Assembly: GCA_963693315.1 (NCBI GenBank)
Contig: OY856186.1
Span: forward strand, 383,258,215-383,322,214
Length of the DNA stretch: 64,000 nucleotides
Source: Diogma glabrata
Lineage: Eukaryota; Arthropoda; Insecta; Diptera; Cylindrotomidae
Reading direction: 5' to 3'
In this document: piece after piece, positions 42,440 through 54,931 of the stretch
Numbering within the stretch: position 1 is the first letter of the stretch
How the letters are laid out: the number at the start of each line of letters is the position of its first letter
The notes under the pieces: generated by a model
Told to the model about the DNA's origin: nothing
The model's input: the letters and a program-made list of their open reading frames with translations, nothing else
The model's database searches: none
Position numbers and translations under genes: made by a program

Positions 42440-43440
42440 AAGTTGCGTTTATATTAACCTGCTCAAGCAATGGTCTCAGCTAATTTGAACCGCTTTATCC
42501 GACAGGATAATAACGATATTGTGTGTTCATCCCGGGATCATGGGCGGACAGTACAAGAAATAAAAGGTCTATCGACCAAAACAAACATACAACTGATATA
42601 CTTCTCAGGTCAGGAGATCCTCTTCAACAAGCGCTTAAAAGTATTTACACTTACCAAATTTACTTGCAGAGGTCTAACAGCTGTGCAGATTGAGATCGCT
42701 TTTCCCCATAGCAGAGTTAACAAGTTCATTGCGTTCTTTTCAGGATATGAGGAGGACGTACCACCGGATAAGGTAAGTAAGCACATTCGACATTGCAGGG
42801 ACAACCACCACAGCCTCATAATAGCGTGCGATGCCAACGCTCATCACACCGTGTTGGGTAGTAGCAACATCAACACAAAAGAACGACGAGTCTGCTTTAA
42901 TATCTATAAAATAACAAAATGTTTATAGCTAATAAAGGCAGTCAACCCACCTTCTTAAACGCAATCAGAAACGAGGTCCTGGACCCAACTCTGAGCAACA
43001 ACATCACAGAGCATTTTATCACCAGCTGGTATGTCTCGGATGAAGCTTCTATGTCAGACCATGCACACATAGGTTTCAGCATATAACATAAACTGAAGGG
43101 TAGTCTCCACTTTAGAAACCTCACGTAGACCGATTGGGAGCTTTTCATCGTCAGGACAATGTAGGAATGTATGACAGGATCAACTTCAAAATGGAACCAG
43201 TCCAGGAAGAAATTACTGAAACATAGCACCAAAACTTTCCAATTACCAAGTCTAAAAGAACTCCAAATGTGCCTTGATAAAACGGCAACTTGGAGAAGAT
43301 GAGGAATAAAGCTCACAGACTTTTTAACAGAACAAAAATGAAAAACTTCTGGACATCTTACCAACTATACAACAAAGAACTCAGACGATGAAAAAGGGGC
43401 AGTTAGAGAGAGCTTTGCGGTCCGATTGATAAACTACCGG
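42440..43440 (+). mobile_element. R1/LOA-like endonuclease fragment
   Basis: 42470-42928 reads FSGYEEDVPPDKVSKHI and SLIIACDANAHHTVLGSSNI, the DANAHH block typical of R1/LOA-group endonucleases. In another frame 42930-43085 reads PTFLNAIRNEVLDPTLSNN, VSDEASMSDHAHIGF (the Ser-Asp-His site). Frameshifts and the loss of RT make it a fragment, possibly of the same family as 21480-23610. Confidence 0.7.
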
Positions 43441-43589
43441 CTGCAGCTAGACTCCAAAAATTGATTATTTTGTTTTTATTTATTTAGATGCAAAAAGTAA
43501 AAGAATAACATAAATTCTTGATAGAAGACTTCACTGAATAGACCAGATCATATTATTCCAAATTAAAACTTAATTTTTTTTGAGAAATT

Positions 43590-44250
43590 CAAAAACTTAA
43601 AATAACGAAAAAATTAAAAAAACAACAAAACCTAAGCATAACGCAAAGCTCAACAGTTCACAACCCAAAATGTTCATTGCAGTGAATGTTGCATTTTTAA
43701 TCCCTTGCTGTTTTTTTGCACTTAAATAAGACTGAAACCAACGCAGTTTAGTGTCCTTAATTCCATATTTTTGAAGCTTCAACAACAATATTTCTATTTA
43801 TATTATTTCACACGCTTTGGTTAGATCCAGATAAACTGAAATAATGAATTTCTTACACAGCAATTTTCCAATTCGTTACAATTAAGCTTACAATAGATTC
43901 ACAACTGTGAAACTGACGGAAACCAGATTGATGATGGAAAATAATATTGTTGCTCTCTAAATTTTCTGTAAGTTGTAAACCTTCTCTAAAACTTTAGAGA
44001 CATTACTAATCATATTCAAGAGTCTAAATTGGTTACATTTTCTTCTGTTGTTGTCTCCATTGGCCTTACAACAGTATCCGTTTAAATACTAGGGAATACC
44101 TCACTTAATCTAACGTATTATTAATTACCAATATTAAATTTTCACCTACTAAATCAAAACAGGCCGTAACCACATCCATATTTACCAAATTTATATCATT
44201 TTTTGGCTCCAGGATTAAACGGGCGTGAGCATTGAGCACCTCTGCAACAG
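43590..44250 (-). pseudogene. Jockey/CR1-like RT scrap
   Basis: Minus strand reads LLKLQKYGIKDTKLRWFQSY and LSAKKQQ (43788-43690), and upstream a damaged VYLDLTKACE motif-A region near 43830, both usual in CR1/Jockey polymerases. Several frame changes. Ends are uncertain. Confidence 0.5.
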
Positions 44251-44459
44251 TAATTCAAGCCGAAAACTTCGCCATCAATTACTGTGATATTTTGTGTGAC
44301 GAGAGAGAATACAGCAATAATAGATTATACATTATTTCTGACTGATAGACGACGCTATTGTCTCTGAATTTGACGCGCTCTAATTTAACGCTAATATGTA
44401 AATCTTACAATAATTACAAACATTCTCAGAAACTAACCGAGTCGCACTTGTGTGGGTAA

Positions 44460-45027
44460 CTTCCGGTTTGTAACGCCGGTTAAAAACGTTTCGTTTGAAT
44501 TTTTTAAGGTGTTTATCTCTACTGTAGCCTACAGTTACAAATCGATTTTCGTAAAACGTTGGTAAGAGGTTTCAATCATTATTTTTATTAGCTTTTGCAG
44601 TATATTGGGTAAAGGGTTGGGAGGTTCACCACACAACAGACGATTTTTTCAGTGTTTGTTGTGTTTTTCGGGTCACGTCATTCGTTCGTGAATGAATTCT
44701 GATGACACTTTGACAAAGAGCTGATCAGTTTTTGAGCGATATTAAACAAAGCGGTGGGGGTCTCCCGAGCACCTATTTCTTGAAAGCTGAATAACATCTG
44801 ATAATTAAATTAGATGAAACTTGGTACATAAGCAGTTAGTACGATTCACAACAATTCCGCATCCCAACTTAAGGTTTTTCAGTTTCGATAAAAAATTTGT
44901 TTGCATTTTTTTCAGTGTTTTCTTCATCCAATATCCAATCTACAGTAATGATCTAGGAAATTTATGAAAAAGGTTTCAATTAGTTTTAGAATATCATGAT
45001 TTCCTTTAAGGCACATCGACCAAAATG
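44460..45027. repeat. Dispersed repeat related to 48010-48158 plus 48894-48990
   Basis: Shared words include AACTTCCGGTTTGT, GATGAAACTT, ATGA.ACTTGGTACATA, TTTTGAGCGA and GGTC..GAGCACCT. At 48159-48893 a foldback element interrupts the second copy. Non-coding. Confidence 0.5.
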
Positions 45028-45040
45028 ACTGTTTTATTGA

Positions 45041-45290
45041 ATGGATATTGGTCTGTATTCACGCATCCTAAACAACTACATGAGTAGAATTGATCCTGAA
45101 ATTATTGACAAGTGTCCCGCATGTGAGGGCACGCCACACGATGTAGACCACCTATTTAATTGTCCTGAAAATGAAACAAACTTGACGAAGGAAGATTTGT
45201 GGTACCGCCCAAGGGCAGTAGCAGAGTTCCTGAACCTGGACATGGAGCCGGAGGATTAGCACCAAAACTGTCGCTACAACAACAACAACA
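45041..45290 (+). mobile_element. Non-LTR family 1, 5'-truncated copy C with 13-bp target duplication
   Basis: Flanked by ACTGTTTTATTGA at 45028-45040 and 45291-45303. It contains only the last ~65 codons of the polyprotein (RILNNYMSRID, CPACEGTPHDVDHLFNCP, LTKEDLWYRPRAVAEF), a TAG stop at 45257-45259 and a CAA-repeat 3' end. The clean duplication shows genuine retrotransposition with 5' truncation. Confidence 0.9.
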
Positions 45291-45469
45291 ACTGTTTTAT
45301 TGAAAGTATAATAGACATTAGTATTTATTGAGGTATCCAGGTTATCTTATAGTGAATTGTTTGATATAATTTTATAGTCTTCATTATTTGTTTTATTTTT
45401 GTTGTTCTTTTGGTTTTTATTTTTGTTTTTGTTAGTTTCAGTTAGAATTGAAAACAATCAAATCTTTTT

Positions 45470-47959
45470 TTGAAACATAAGAGGACTAAATATCAATCTT
45501 CATTCAGTTCATCTATATCTTCAAAATTTAAAACCGGATATTCTTTTTTAACTGAAACTATTATCAGTGACCGAGCTATAAATCTAGATCGTACAGTAAA
45601 TATCTTTGTCTTCATTATGAGCTTGAATCTTCATTTTATTTCAAGCATGGTGTTTGTGTGTATATCGGAAACACTATTCCATATGTAAGAATTAAAAATT
45701 TGGAATTAAATTCAAAATACCACAATATGGTAATTGGTATCCCTTAAGATTTGTTGTTCTAATCAAACGCGGTTTGTTTTTTTGTCTATATCGCACCCCT
45801 AACTCACCTGAGAACATCAACTTATTTCATGATTTTTCTGAAAAAATTGATAGGATGACTGAGTATCCTAATGCCAAATTTATAGTTCTTGGTGAATTTG
45901 ATGTCCACAATAAAGAATGACTCACACATAGTTCCACTGCTGATGAGATAGGTAAACAGGCTGAGTTATTTGTTCTTTACCATAATTACACACAGACAAA
46001 ATAGTAATTTACTTGATTTGTTTTTAACTAATGATCCTTATCTGGTACAATATAAAGTATTTGAGAATTCAGATGGTTCAGATCATATAATTTGATTTTT
46101 GCACAGTTAGATTTACAAATTTCAAAACAATTTAAAGTTAATCCTTGTTTTGTTTGGGATTATAAAGCTGCGACTTGGGAGGGTCTTAGAGGTTTTGTTA
46201 AGCGTTTTTTTATGGAAACGTAATTGTCTTACCGACCATGACTGTAACCTAGCTGTGTTATTTTTTTCGAAGGGTATTCTTGAGGGCATGCAGAGATTTA
46301 TTCCTCATAAATTGGCCGTTTCTATAAAACTGATCTATGGTTTTGAAATAAATGCAAAAAGGCAAAACAAAACCGATGAAAACCTTAGACAGTACCGAAT
46401 TGAGAGAAATATATGCAGGAAGCTAATAGATGCAGAAACAAATCTCTTTAATAGGAAAAAAGCTTCCAAATTTGCCGAGCACCCAACTTTTTCAACTAAT
46501 TTCTTTAAAGCGGGTAAGGCTGCCCAAGGCGATTTTTGTAAGTCTTCTCTACCTCCTCTTATTGATAGAGATATGCCGGTCATTGACCCAAAAGAAAACG
46601 CCAACATTCTGGGTAATTATTTCTCTAAAAATTCTACACTAAGCGAACCCAATTTCTTAGCTAAGCCGATTCATAGAGTTTCATACGTAATGGAGTATAA
46701 TTTTATAATTTAGCACCAATTCTCATTAAAATCTTTTATTTGTCTTATAAGAAAGGAGTTTTCCTGAAATATGGAAAATGGCAAGCGTACAACCAGTTCC
46801 TAAAAAAGGTAGTAAAACTGATCCTACAAATTACAGGCACGTTTTATTTTATCGGTTGTTTCTAAAATGTTTGAGAAATACATTAATTTTAATCTAATGA
46901 GCTTCTCAGGCTGTATTCTAAACGACGACTAAATTGTACTAAACTGCTAAATCTAAATTTAATTTTACAAAACTACCGAATTTTAATTTAAATTAATATA
47001 ATAAAGTTGTCAGATATTGTTTAACCTATGAATTTCATCCAAATTATTTAGAAAAAAAATATCGATTTAGTCAAATAAAATAGTTGACTAAATTGATTTA
47101 GCACGTTTAGTACAATTTAGCATCAATTAGAATACAGCCTCAGAGTCTTGAAAACTACGCAATGAAAGACAAAACGGCTTCCAAAAAGGGAAAGTGACAG
47201 GAGATCTATTTTCCTTTGTAACTCATGTCTGGAACAAGTCGCTTGAAAATCATGGTGAAACGTTCGGTGTTGCCTTTGATATTATTGCCAAAGCATTATT
47301 TGACAAAGTTTGGCACAACAATTTTATTTGCTTGTTTCTTGGATACAAAGTTTTTTCCCGAGCGGAAATTTCGGGTCAATTTTGATGTTATCTTTTGGGA
47401 TCTTTGAGATGATGCCGTAAGTTTTTCAATAGCGAACAGCTTCTATTAATATACAAATCATTTATGCGTCCCTGAATGGAGTACTGCTCTCACATATGGG
47501 GTAGAGCTTATTATAGTAGTTAGAAGTGCCTTGATTCTGTTCAGCGCAGAGCTGTTAAACTGATTGGCAACTCAACTCTTACTAATGAGCTTGATTCCAT
47601 GCAGAACAGACGAAATGTTGTTGATTTGACAATTTCCTACAAATACATTATGTATGAACGAACTTCCTCAGAGATTAAATCAATTTTACCTGAACTAGCT
47701 AACTTCTCGCGTTTCACCAGAGTTACTACTGTGGCCCATCCTTTTACGGTTCAAATAAAAAGGACTGTTGCTTTTCAGCGTGACTTTTTCAACAGAGTCT
47801 CTCATCTCTGGAATGCCTTACATTCATGGGTTTTCCCCAATAGCTTTAATCCTCAAAAATTTGAAGTTAGGGTTCATAAGTTTATTAAAGAAACTTAATT
47901 TATTTTTTTAGACAAATCCTAATCCCTGGTTGGCATGGTATCTTCGGATATTCAGAGAG
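45470..47959 (+). mobile_element. CR1-like non-LTR retrotransposon, family 2, copy 2 (degenerate)
   Basis: Starts with NIRGLNINLHSVHLYLQ and DILFLTETII as in copy 1, continues through FVVLGEFDVHNKE-like and SDH-like blocks, and a linker at 46330-46640 (RKKASKFAEHP, FFKAGKAAQGDF). The RT region follows: WKMASVQPVPKKG, then GFQKGKVTGDLFSFVTHVWN and GETFGVAFDIIAKALFDKVW. The C terminus is at 47599-47898 (RRNVVDLTISYKY, FFNRVSHLWNALHS). It ends GGTATCTTCGGATATTCAGAGAG. Several stops and frame changes, and a MITE inserted at 46910-47138. Confidence 0.8.
46910..47138. mobile_element. 229-bp MITE inside family 2 copy 2
   Basis: Inverted ends GCTGTATTCTAA and TTAGAATACAGC; inner matches CTAAATTGTACTAAAC and TGCTAAATC continue the arms. 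Flanked by a 5-bp direct repeat CTCAG (46905-46909 and 47139-47143). It interrupts the RT-coding part of the retrotransposon. Confidence 0.75.
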
Positions 47960-48158
47960 GTTAATTTATAATTTATTATATAATTAACACTATTTTGACT
48001 AAATTTTAACTATTAACTATTTTAACTATTTTGACTAAAATTGGTACATATGCTTAAAGTACGATATAGCCCAACTTCCGGTTTGTCACTTTCGACAAAA
48101 ATTTACGCCTGTTGAAACATTATAGCTTTCTTTAATGAACTAATTTTGATGAAACTTT

Positions 48159-48893
48159 TAGTCCAGTAACTTTGTCGCCTGAGAGTATGGGGTAGTATGC
48201 GTCAAATCTGGTAGTTCTGATTTTTTGCAGACTTGTTTATGATGTTGACCTAATGTATAATCCAAGTTTGTGACCTCGAGCGCCGTTGTGAAAAATCCAA
48301 AAAACCGCGAAAAAATCGTTATTTTTTCAAATTTTGGCGATTATAACCCTAAAGGACTAGTTTTTGAAAAAACTTTCGTAGGACGTTTTTAAAGCAGACT
48401 GAATTTGCTATAATATGATACTAGAATTGTCTCTGCAAACCCAATAGATTCCGAGAATAAGCCGTTCATAGTTTATCATTTTTTTAACTTCGCAATATTT
48501 TGCAATATTTTAGACGTCTCTCGAAAATTCATTCAGAACGACAGAATTGCAAAAAATTGTGAAGTTCGAAAAAAATGATAAACTTTGAACGGCTTAATCT
48601 CGGAAACTATTGGGTTTACAGAGACATTTCTAGTATCATATTATAGCAAATTCAGTCTACTTTAAAAACGTCCTAAGAAAGTTTTTTCAAAAACTAGTCC
48701 TTTAGGGTTATAATCGCCAAAATTTGAAAAAATAACGATTTTTTCGCGGTTTTTTCGATTTTTGACAGAGCTGCGTTCGGCGCTCGAGGTCACAAACTTG
48801 GATTATTCAGTAGGCCAACATCATAAACAAGTCTGCAAAAAATCAGAACTACCGGATTTGACGCATACTGTGATGTATAAAGTTACTGGACTA
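48159..48893. mobile_element. 735-bp foldback element
   Basis: The ends TAGTCCAGTAACTTT and AAAGTTACTGGACTA are perfect inverted repeats. The arms run about 330 bp with high similarity (GGTAGTTCTGATTTTTTGCA, GACCTCGAGCGCCG, AACCCTAAAGGACTAG and others mirrored). The outer TA could be a two-base target duplication. The centre near 48500 is short and unpaired. Inserted in the repeat described at 44460-45027. No coding capacity. Confidence 0.85.
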
Positions 48894-48993
48894 TTTAGCA
48901 AAGATGGAGATTTGTATGAAGAAGAACTAATAAGCTTTTGAGCGAAAATGAGCAAAGTCAGAGGGGTCAGAGCACCTGTTTTTATAATTAGAA

Positions 48994-51449
48994 CTATGCG
49001 AAATTTATAATAATAGTTAGCCATTAACTGAAGTATTAAATTTGTTGGATATAAGTTCACCATATATCTAGAACATTTTGTTTCCAAATCTGTAGTGAAG
49101 TCAGCCCATCCATCAGCGTCGTCTATATTTTTTTCTAAAAACAAAGATTGCCTATCGCGATGATTTAGACTAGAGAATTAAAAACAAATTTTAGTGGAGA
49201 TATGAAAATTGTTTTTGGAGGAATGCGAGTTAGAACTTTTAAACGGAACAAAAGTTTATAAAAAAGAAGCAACAAAATTTAATTAATTTAATAATATTAT
49301 AAATTAAACTTGAATAGCCTTAGAGATTTTTTTGACTACAAACTATTCCCAATTATAGTTTTGTTATTTGTATAGATTTCTTTTTGTGTTAAATTAGGTT
49401 ATGAAATTTATTTGGGGAGATTAAATTTTAAACATTCGTTTATGTTCGGTCTACAAAAATTCACCCAAGTAAAGAAAAACAATATAAGTGTGTGAGTATA
49501 ATTACGGGAAAAAAAATAGTTGACTATCGTTACTGAAACTTCCTTTTAACGAAATAACAAAAATAAATTCAAATATTCGGCGCACTACGTTACATAGGAT
49601 AGTTAGTACTAATTTACTAGTTTAAAATCCACCTTGAAAATGTCCTGACGAAATTAATAGGAAATAAAAAACTCAAAAAGTTAAATCAGAAAAAGCATGT
49701 TTTTAGGAAGATTTCATATAAAAATCTACCTATTGCAATGTGCTTCATCTCGGAATTTCGGAAAAATTTTGGTGCCAAACGACTATGTATGATAGGCGAA
49801 GACGGAAAAACAAAAAAAAAATTTATATAAATATACATATATAACGATATGAATTATGAGATACAACGGAATTTACCGGCACTCTCACGATCGCATTTCT
49901 TGACCTACACCGAAAATTTTTTCTGGATACGTTGCGGCAAAAATATCCGGGTGCAGTTTAAGTGGCTAGAGCCCAAATAAGTCGAATAATCTAGGGCGTT
50001 ATAACTTCCGTTTGAATCATAATATTTTAATAAAATTTATCAATATTGAATATTTGAACATATAATTTTTTTCCAAATGACAACCTTGGCGTTCCAGGGT
50101 CCTGAACAATCAGCAGTTTTATAAATTTAATAAACTTTGTTGTCGTTAATCTTGCTGAAAAGGGCCAATCTCACATTTGAAAACATTTGCACACGTAGAT
50201 ACAACATAAATCTTTCCAAAATTTAAAAAAAAGGTAGTTCACGTCTTTAGGTGCTGTTAAACCGCTGCTGTTAAAACGAAAACGGCCATGCTTTTCTCAT
50301 TTTTGAGTTTATGTTGTTTAAACTCATACTAGCTTTTAGATAATTTTTTCAAATATAACCTCAGAGTTTCATCTTTCTAAGCCAAGAGGTTTCAATGGAA
50401 TTAGCGTTATACTAATCTAATACATGGTACTTTCACGCCATACATTTACAACAACAAATCATAAAAATATAAAAATATCCCATACAAATATTAAATAAAT
50501 TTTCTTTTGTTTCTTTTTTTGAGTTTTTTTTTTCGCAAAAATTTAAAACAAATTAAAACAAAGCTGAGTCATTATTGTTTTAAATTAAGGAATATTTTCT
50601 TCGGAAATTTGGAATATTTGGAAGTGCGTTAGATGAAATAAATATATGCATATTGATTAAACATTTACAAAAGTTTTCCTAAATTGATACATATTTGTAT
50701 TATTTGAGGTGTAAAAGTTGTTTGATAATTTTTGATTATAAATTAAGTGTGGTGGTATTGTAGGTGTGACGTTATGAGAAGGTTTATTTGCTCGTTGGTG
50801 GATTTAATACTTTATTAAAAGAAGTTTTAATCAAATTAAACAAAACTGTTCCAAAATCGCATTGATAAAGTAGTTTCCGTTAATGTATTTAGTTTGGTTT
50901 GATAAATTGTTTGGATTATTCTGTTTCTACTTAAATTTTTTATTTAAACTAATCTGACACATCCAATTCTATTTGTACACAAATCTACCTATTTCTAGCG
51001 GATATACGTGCCGCTTGGACTTTTTAATTTTAAATTCAAAATTAAAACAAATTAGATTTCTAGTGATCAGAAAATAAAAATAATTTTGATTAATTTACTA
51101 CTTTATTTAAAGATTATACTTTTGTTTTGTTAATTAAATTGAATTTATAAATTTAGAAGTTTGTTAGAAATTTAGCAAATTTTCATTTATTCCACGGCCA
51201 AAACTTTCAACTTTTTCCTAATGAAATAATTAGTGCTTTCCTCATCGGGAGCGTGATGAAGTGAGTCACGATAGGTATGTGTGATGATCCCAGCTTGTCG
51301 TCTCCAGTTGCATAAGGTTCTACGGTCTATCTATATAGACGGATAATGCTCTAACTCTAATCCTGAACTTATGTCGGAACTTTAATGACCGTCTGAAACC
51401 GGAGTGTGTATTCCGACAGACATAATATCCATTATCCTTACACACATAC
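48994..51449. other. AT-rich spacer, no gene recognised
   Basis: No coding similarity on either strand. The stretch 49860-50010 is less AT-rich but has no recognisable reading frame. Confidence 0.45.
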
Positions 51450-51830
51450 TAATTGAAATATCATTTGGAACTCGGTCTTCGATCTGGAAACAATCAAAAG
51501 CTGTGTTTTGGTGGAATTAAAATTGCCCAAACTTCTTTAGGTTTTCGTTTACGTTTATGGCAGCGTCTCCCCGGGCGGGATTTATTCGTTCATGCATTTT
51601 ATCCTTTGAAGATAGACGAACATAGACGAAATTAAAAATAGAGTGGAGTCAAAACAAAACTGAGTCTTGAGGTACACCCGCTTTAGCTACCGAAAAGTAT
51701 CGGTTAGTCAGAAAATTTGGAAACTTCACGACTGCGGGATAAAACTCGTACGCAACGAGTTTGTTGATTAGGTTGGCATGTTAGATTCGGTAAAATGCTT
51801 TTAAGATGTCTCTAATGAAATAACGTACGT
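51450..51830 (-). pseudogene. Jockey-like reverse transcriptase scrap
   Basis: Minus strand reads LINKLVAYEFYPAVVKF, FLTNRYFSVAKAGVPQDSVL (51800-51640). The LTNR.F...AGVPQGSVL arrangement is typical of Jockey-group RT; the second Gly of PQGS is Asp here. Similarity is lost below about 51640. Strongly decayed. Confidence 0.55.
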
Positions 51831-51855
51831 TTCTCTACCTTTTTGCAAGTATATA

Positions 51856-51932
51856 TGTCTCCGTTCTAGCTCATTTGCTAAAGCGCTAGCCTTGTAGCTC
51901 AAGTGTGCCGGGTTCGATTTCCGACGGAGGCC
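51856..51932 (+). repeat. tRNA-like sequence, Thr-type loop (SINE head or pseudo-tRNA)
   Basis: TAGCTCATTTGCTAAAGC resembles a D arm/A box and GCCGGGTTCGATTTCCG a T arm/B box. CTCCGTT and GACGGAG can pair as an acceptor stem. The loop CTTGTAG has U33 and a TGT anticodon position, but the anticodon stem is largely unpaired. A SINE head or tRNA pseudogene is more likely than a functional gene. Confidence 0.45.
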
Positions 51933-54927
51933 ACTATACATTATTAAGAATGTGTGTCTTTAGAACTGGTTGTTTATTAATAATTCTGAATGTATAGTTA
52001 AAGAAAACGGTCAACATGCTATCTGGGGATATTCAAAGCTATTGAGTCAAGTGGTGGTGGGATTCTGTGCTAAACATAAGCCTACATAATTCAATAGACC
52101 GGTTGTTGATCTTTAAATTCGAAAAACGGAAATTTGTTAATAAATCAAAAATTATACGGTCGAAAATTACAACAAAAATTGCGTTGGAATCGTCAAGGTC
52201 AAAAAGTTTCCTTCAATCTTTCCAACATTTCCTATAACCGTGAAATTTTTCAATTTGTTTTGTTGTATAATGTTCAAATTTAAGGGAGGGAATTTCAAAT
52301 TTCGATTCTTTAAAAAATCGTTTGTTTTATTATCTCCTTATCTATATCTATAAAATATAGATAAAAATAAAAATTGTAATTTGTAGCAGGCGTGGACAAA
52401 CACATTCTATAACTGTGTAAAATTTGAAGTGGATAGCATTTATAGTTTGTGAGAAAATCGATTATGTAGAATTTCGGACGAACACCGATATCTCACCATA
52501 AGGGGATGGGGAGGTTTTTCCTATTTTAAAGTATGGAATCTCAAACACGCATAAATAAAATAAAATGCATCCATTAATACTTTAGAACGCATGTTGTTGT
52601 TGGACTTAGGACTTGAAAAGTTTGTATGTGTTGTTGTGCAATTTTAAATTTTTTTCAATCACTTCATATCTTAAAACGAGATTAAAAAACAGAAAAACTT
52701 ATTTCAACGTTCATTTCAACATATTCCATCCAATATAAGAATATAAAAATAATCGACTTCTAGACCGATTTTACTGAATTCGTGTTTTTAATTGTTGTTT
52801 GCCTTTTACTTTTCTAATTGTCATCATTAAGCCCTAACTAAACCAACACACGATTGACAATAACGCAATTATTTGAATTGTATATTATACGTATATATAC
52901 CATTAGTTATTTGTGATTCATAATAGTTCACACAGTTTATTGACAGCACATATGTTTTTTCATATAAGTTTACAAAACACTATAATCATTAACAATGTAG
53001 AAATTAGATTTTGATAATTGTGGATTTCCAATTTGTATGATCACTGGACCAACAAAAAAAACAATTTACATATCATGAAGAAGGTTGAGGTTTATAAACT
53101 CATTTACTTTTTGTTTAACTAAATTGTTAATCGAAATGTTTTTTTGGTTATGTTAAAACAGATTAGTTTGAGCATTCATGTTTATGACGGAAAGAGTTCT
53201 TTTTAACGACAAAAATTCTTTAAAAATAAAAATAAACGGTTAGATGAGAGCTTTAATACTTTCAATGTTTATCGTTTATACGATCTAACACTTGTTTATT
53301 TGTGAAAAATAACAAATAACAAAAAGTTTTAACATTATAATATAATATTGGATCATTGACTTACCCACTGATACTGATAGTAAATAAACTTAAAATTAGT
53401 AACTAAAATCGAACTTTTTAATTTCAAAAATATTATACGTAGTTTTCCTTTTGGAGTTGTTTAAATTAGGTAATGTTATCGTTAACACTCCTTATGGTCT
53501 TTTGAAATGTTATCATTTTCCAACTGCTATCGAATTTTTAATTTGTCCTAACACTTAATTACACATAACACTTAACTATCTCCCTTGGTTTCATTTTAGA
53601 TTTCTATTAAAACTTGTATTTTATTATAACTTAAACCTTAGAATACTACGTAGATTACACAAATTTTTGTTTGTTAGTTATACTAACGTACGATTTAATT
53701 AAAATAAATTAAAAATGTGGTATTATTTAATCAACCGGATCCTTGGAATAAATCCAAATGAACAAATATCTATTAATAATACATTAATATATATTAAATT
53801 AATATCAAATATAATACTTTAATTTTCATCACAATATTTTAAGTAAACTAAACGGTGGTTAACAAAGAATTCGATTTAAAAATTCTTTAGTCGAAAATCA
53901 AAACAAAAACAATATTTATAAAATTAAAATATGTAATTTATATAGTAGAGTAAAACAACTACAGATTTGTATAAGAATAAAACCTAAAACTATTAATAAT
54001 TGAGTATTTTTATTTTAATCATAAAACACTTGTTTTTTTTTTTATTATTGTAATAATACATTTATTGTATATGTAATCGAAAATATTAGGGAAAGTCTAT
54101 GAAATTTTCTGATCATAAAAAGAAACATTTTTTTTCTTAATAATAATAAAAACTTATTAAAAATTATAAAGAAAATAAATAAAATCAAAAATAATAAACA
54201 TTGTATGAGAGACGTCGACGTTTTTAGAAAAAAAAAATAAAATCAATAACATTAATCGTAAAGCGTCGATTTATCGAAGACAAAAATACTTTATAAATTT
54301 GAATTAAACTTAAAAAAAATCTTTACAATAATTTAGTAATAGAATTATATTTTAATCATACGGGTTGAGTTACAAACTCTTACTGTTTAATTAATTATTA
54401 TCTGAGTATAAGCTAATTTTTATTTAAATGGTCTTAAAATAATCTTTTGTAAATAATGTGAGTAGTAAATCCTTTCAAGAATAAAATACTGGGATGAACA
54501 ATAAAAACAAAATAATAAAGCCTCAGATACCGTTAAAAACAAAATATAATATATGTATATTGTTAAAATTAAGTTGGCGCCTTAAACTAGATAATCTTTT
54601 TTTTAAATAATATAAAATACGTGCAACTAAAACATGTGATAAAAGTAAACAACGATCAATTTTTGAATATGTTAGATAGCATATTATGATAAATATGATT
54701 TTTAAGCTAAAATAAAGAGGTTAGATATTGGTTCAAAAATTTGCTTTCTAATAACTGGTTTACAACAAAAGTGCATTAAAAGCCAGTAACACCAATAAAC
54801 AAACAAACGATTCATATACGGGAACTTGAACCTGAACTTGATAAATATACATAATTGTAAACTATAAAAACATCCTTATTTTAAGCTTCCTTCTAGCTTT
54901 ATATTAACTAAAGGAAGAAACACGTAA
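51933..54927. other. AT-rich spacer with two dispersed repeats
   Basis: 52318-52545 is the second copy of the repeat at 41374-41610, and 52565-52650 the second copy of that at 32520-32605. From about 52700 to 54900 the sequence is very AT-rich, with no coding similarity seen. Confidence 0.5.
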
Positions 54928-54931
54928 ACCT

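Noticed and set aside
51856..51932. Functional tRNA-Thr gene
   Set aside because: The anticodon stem has only one or two possible pairs; a SINE head or pseudogene is the safer call.
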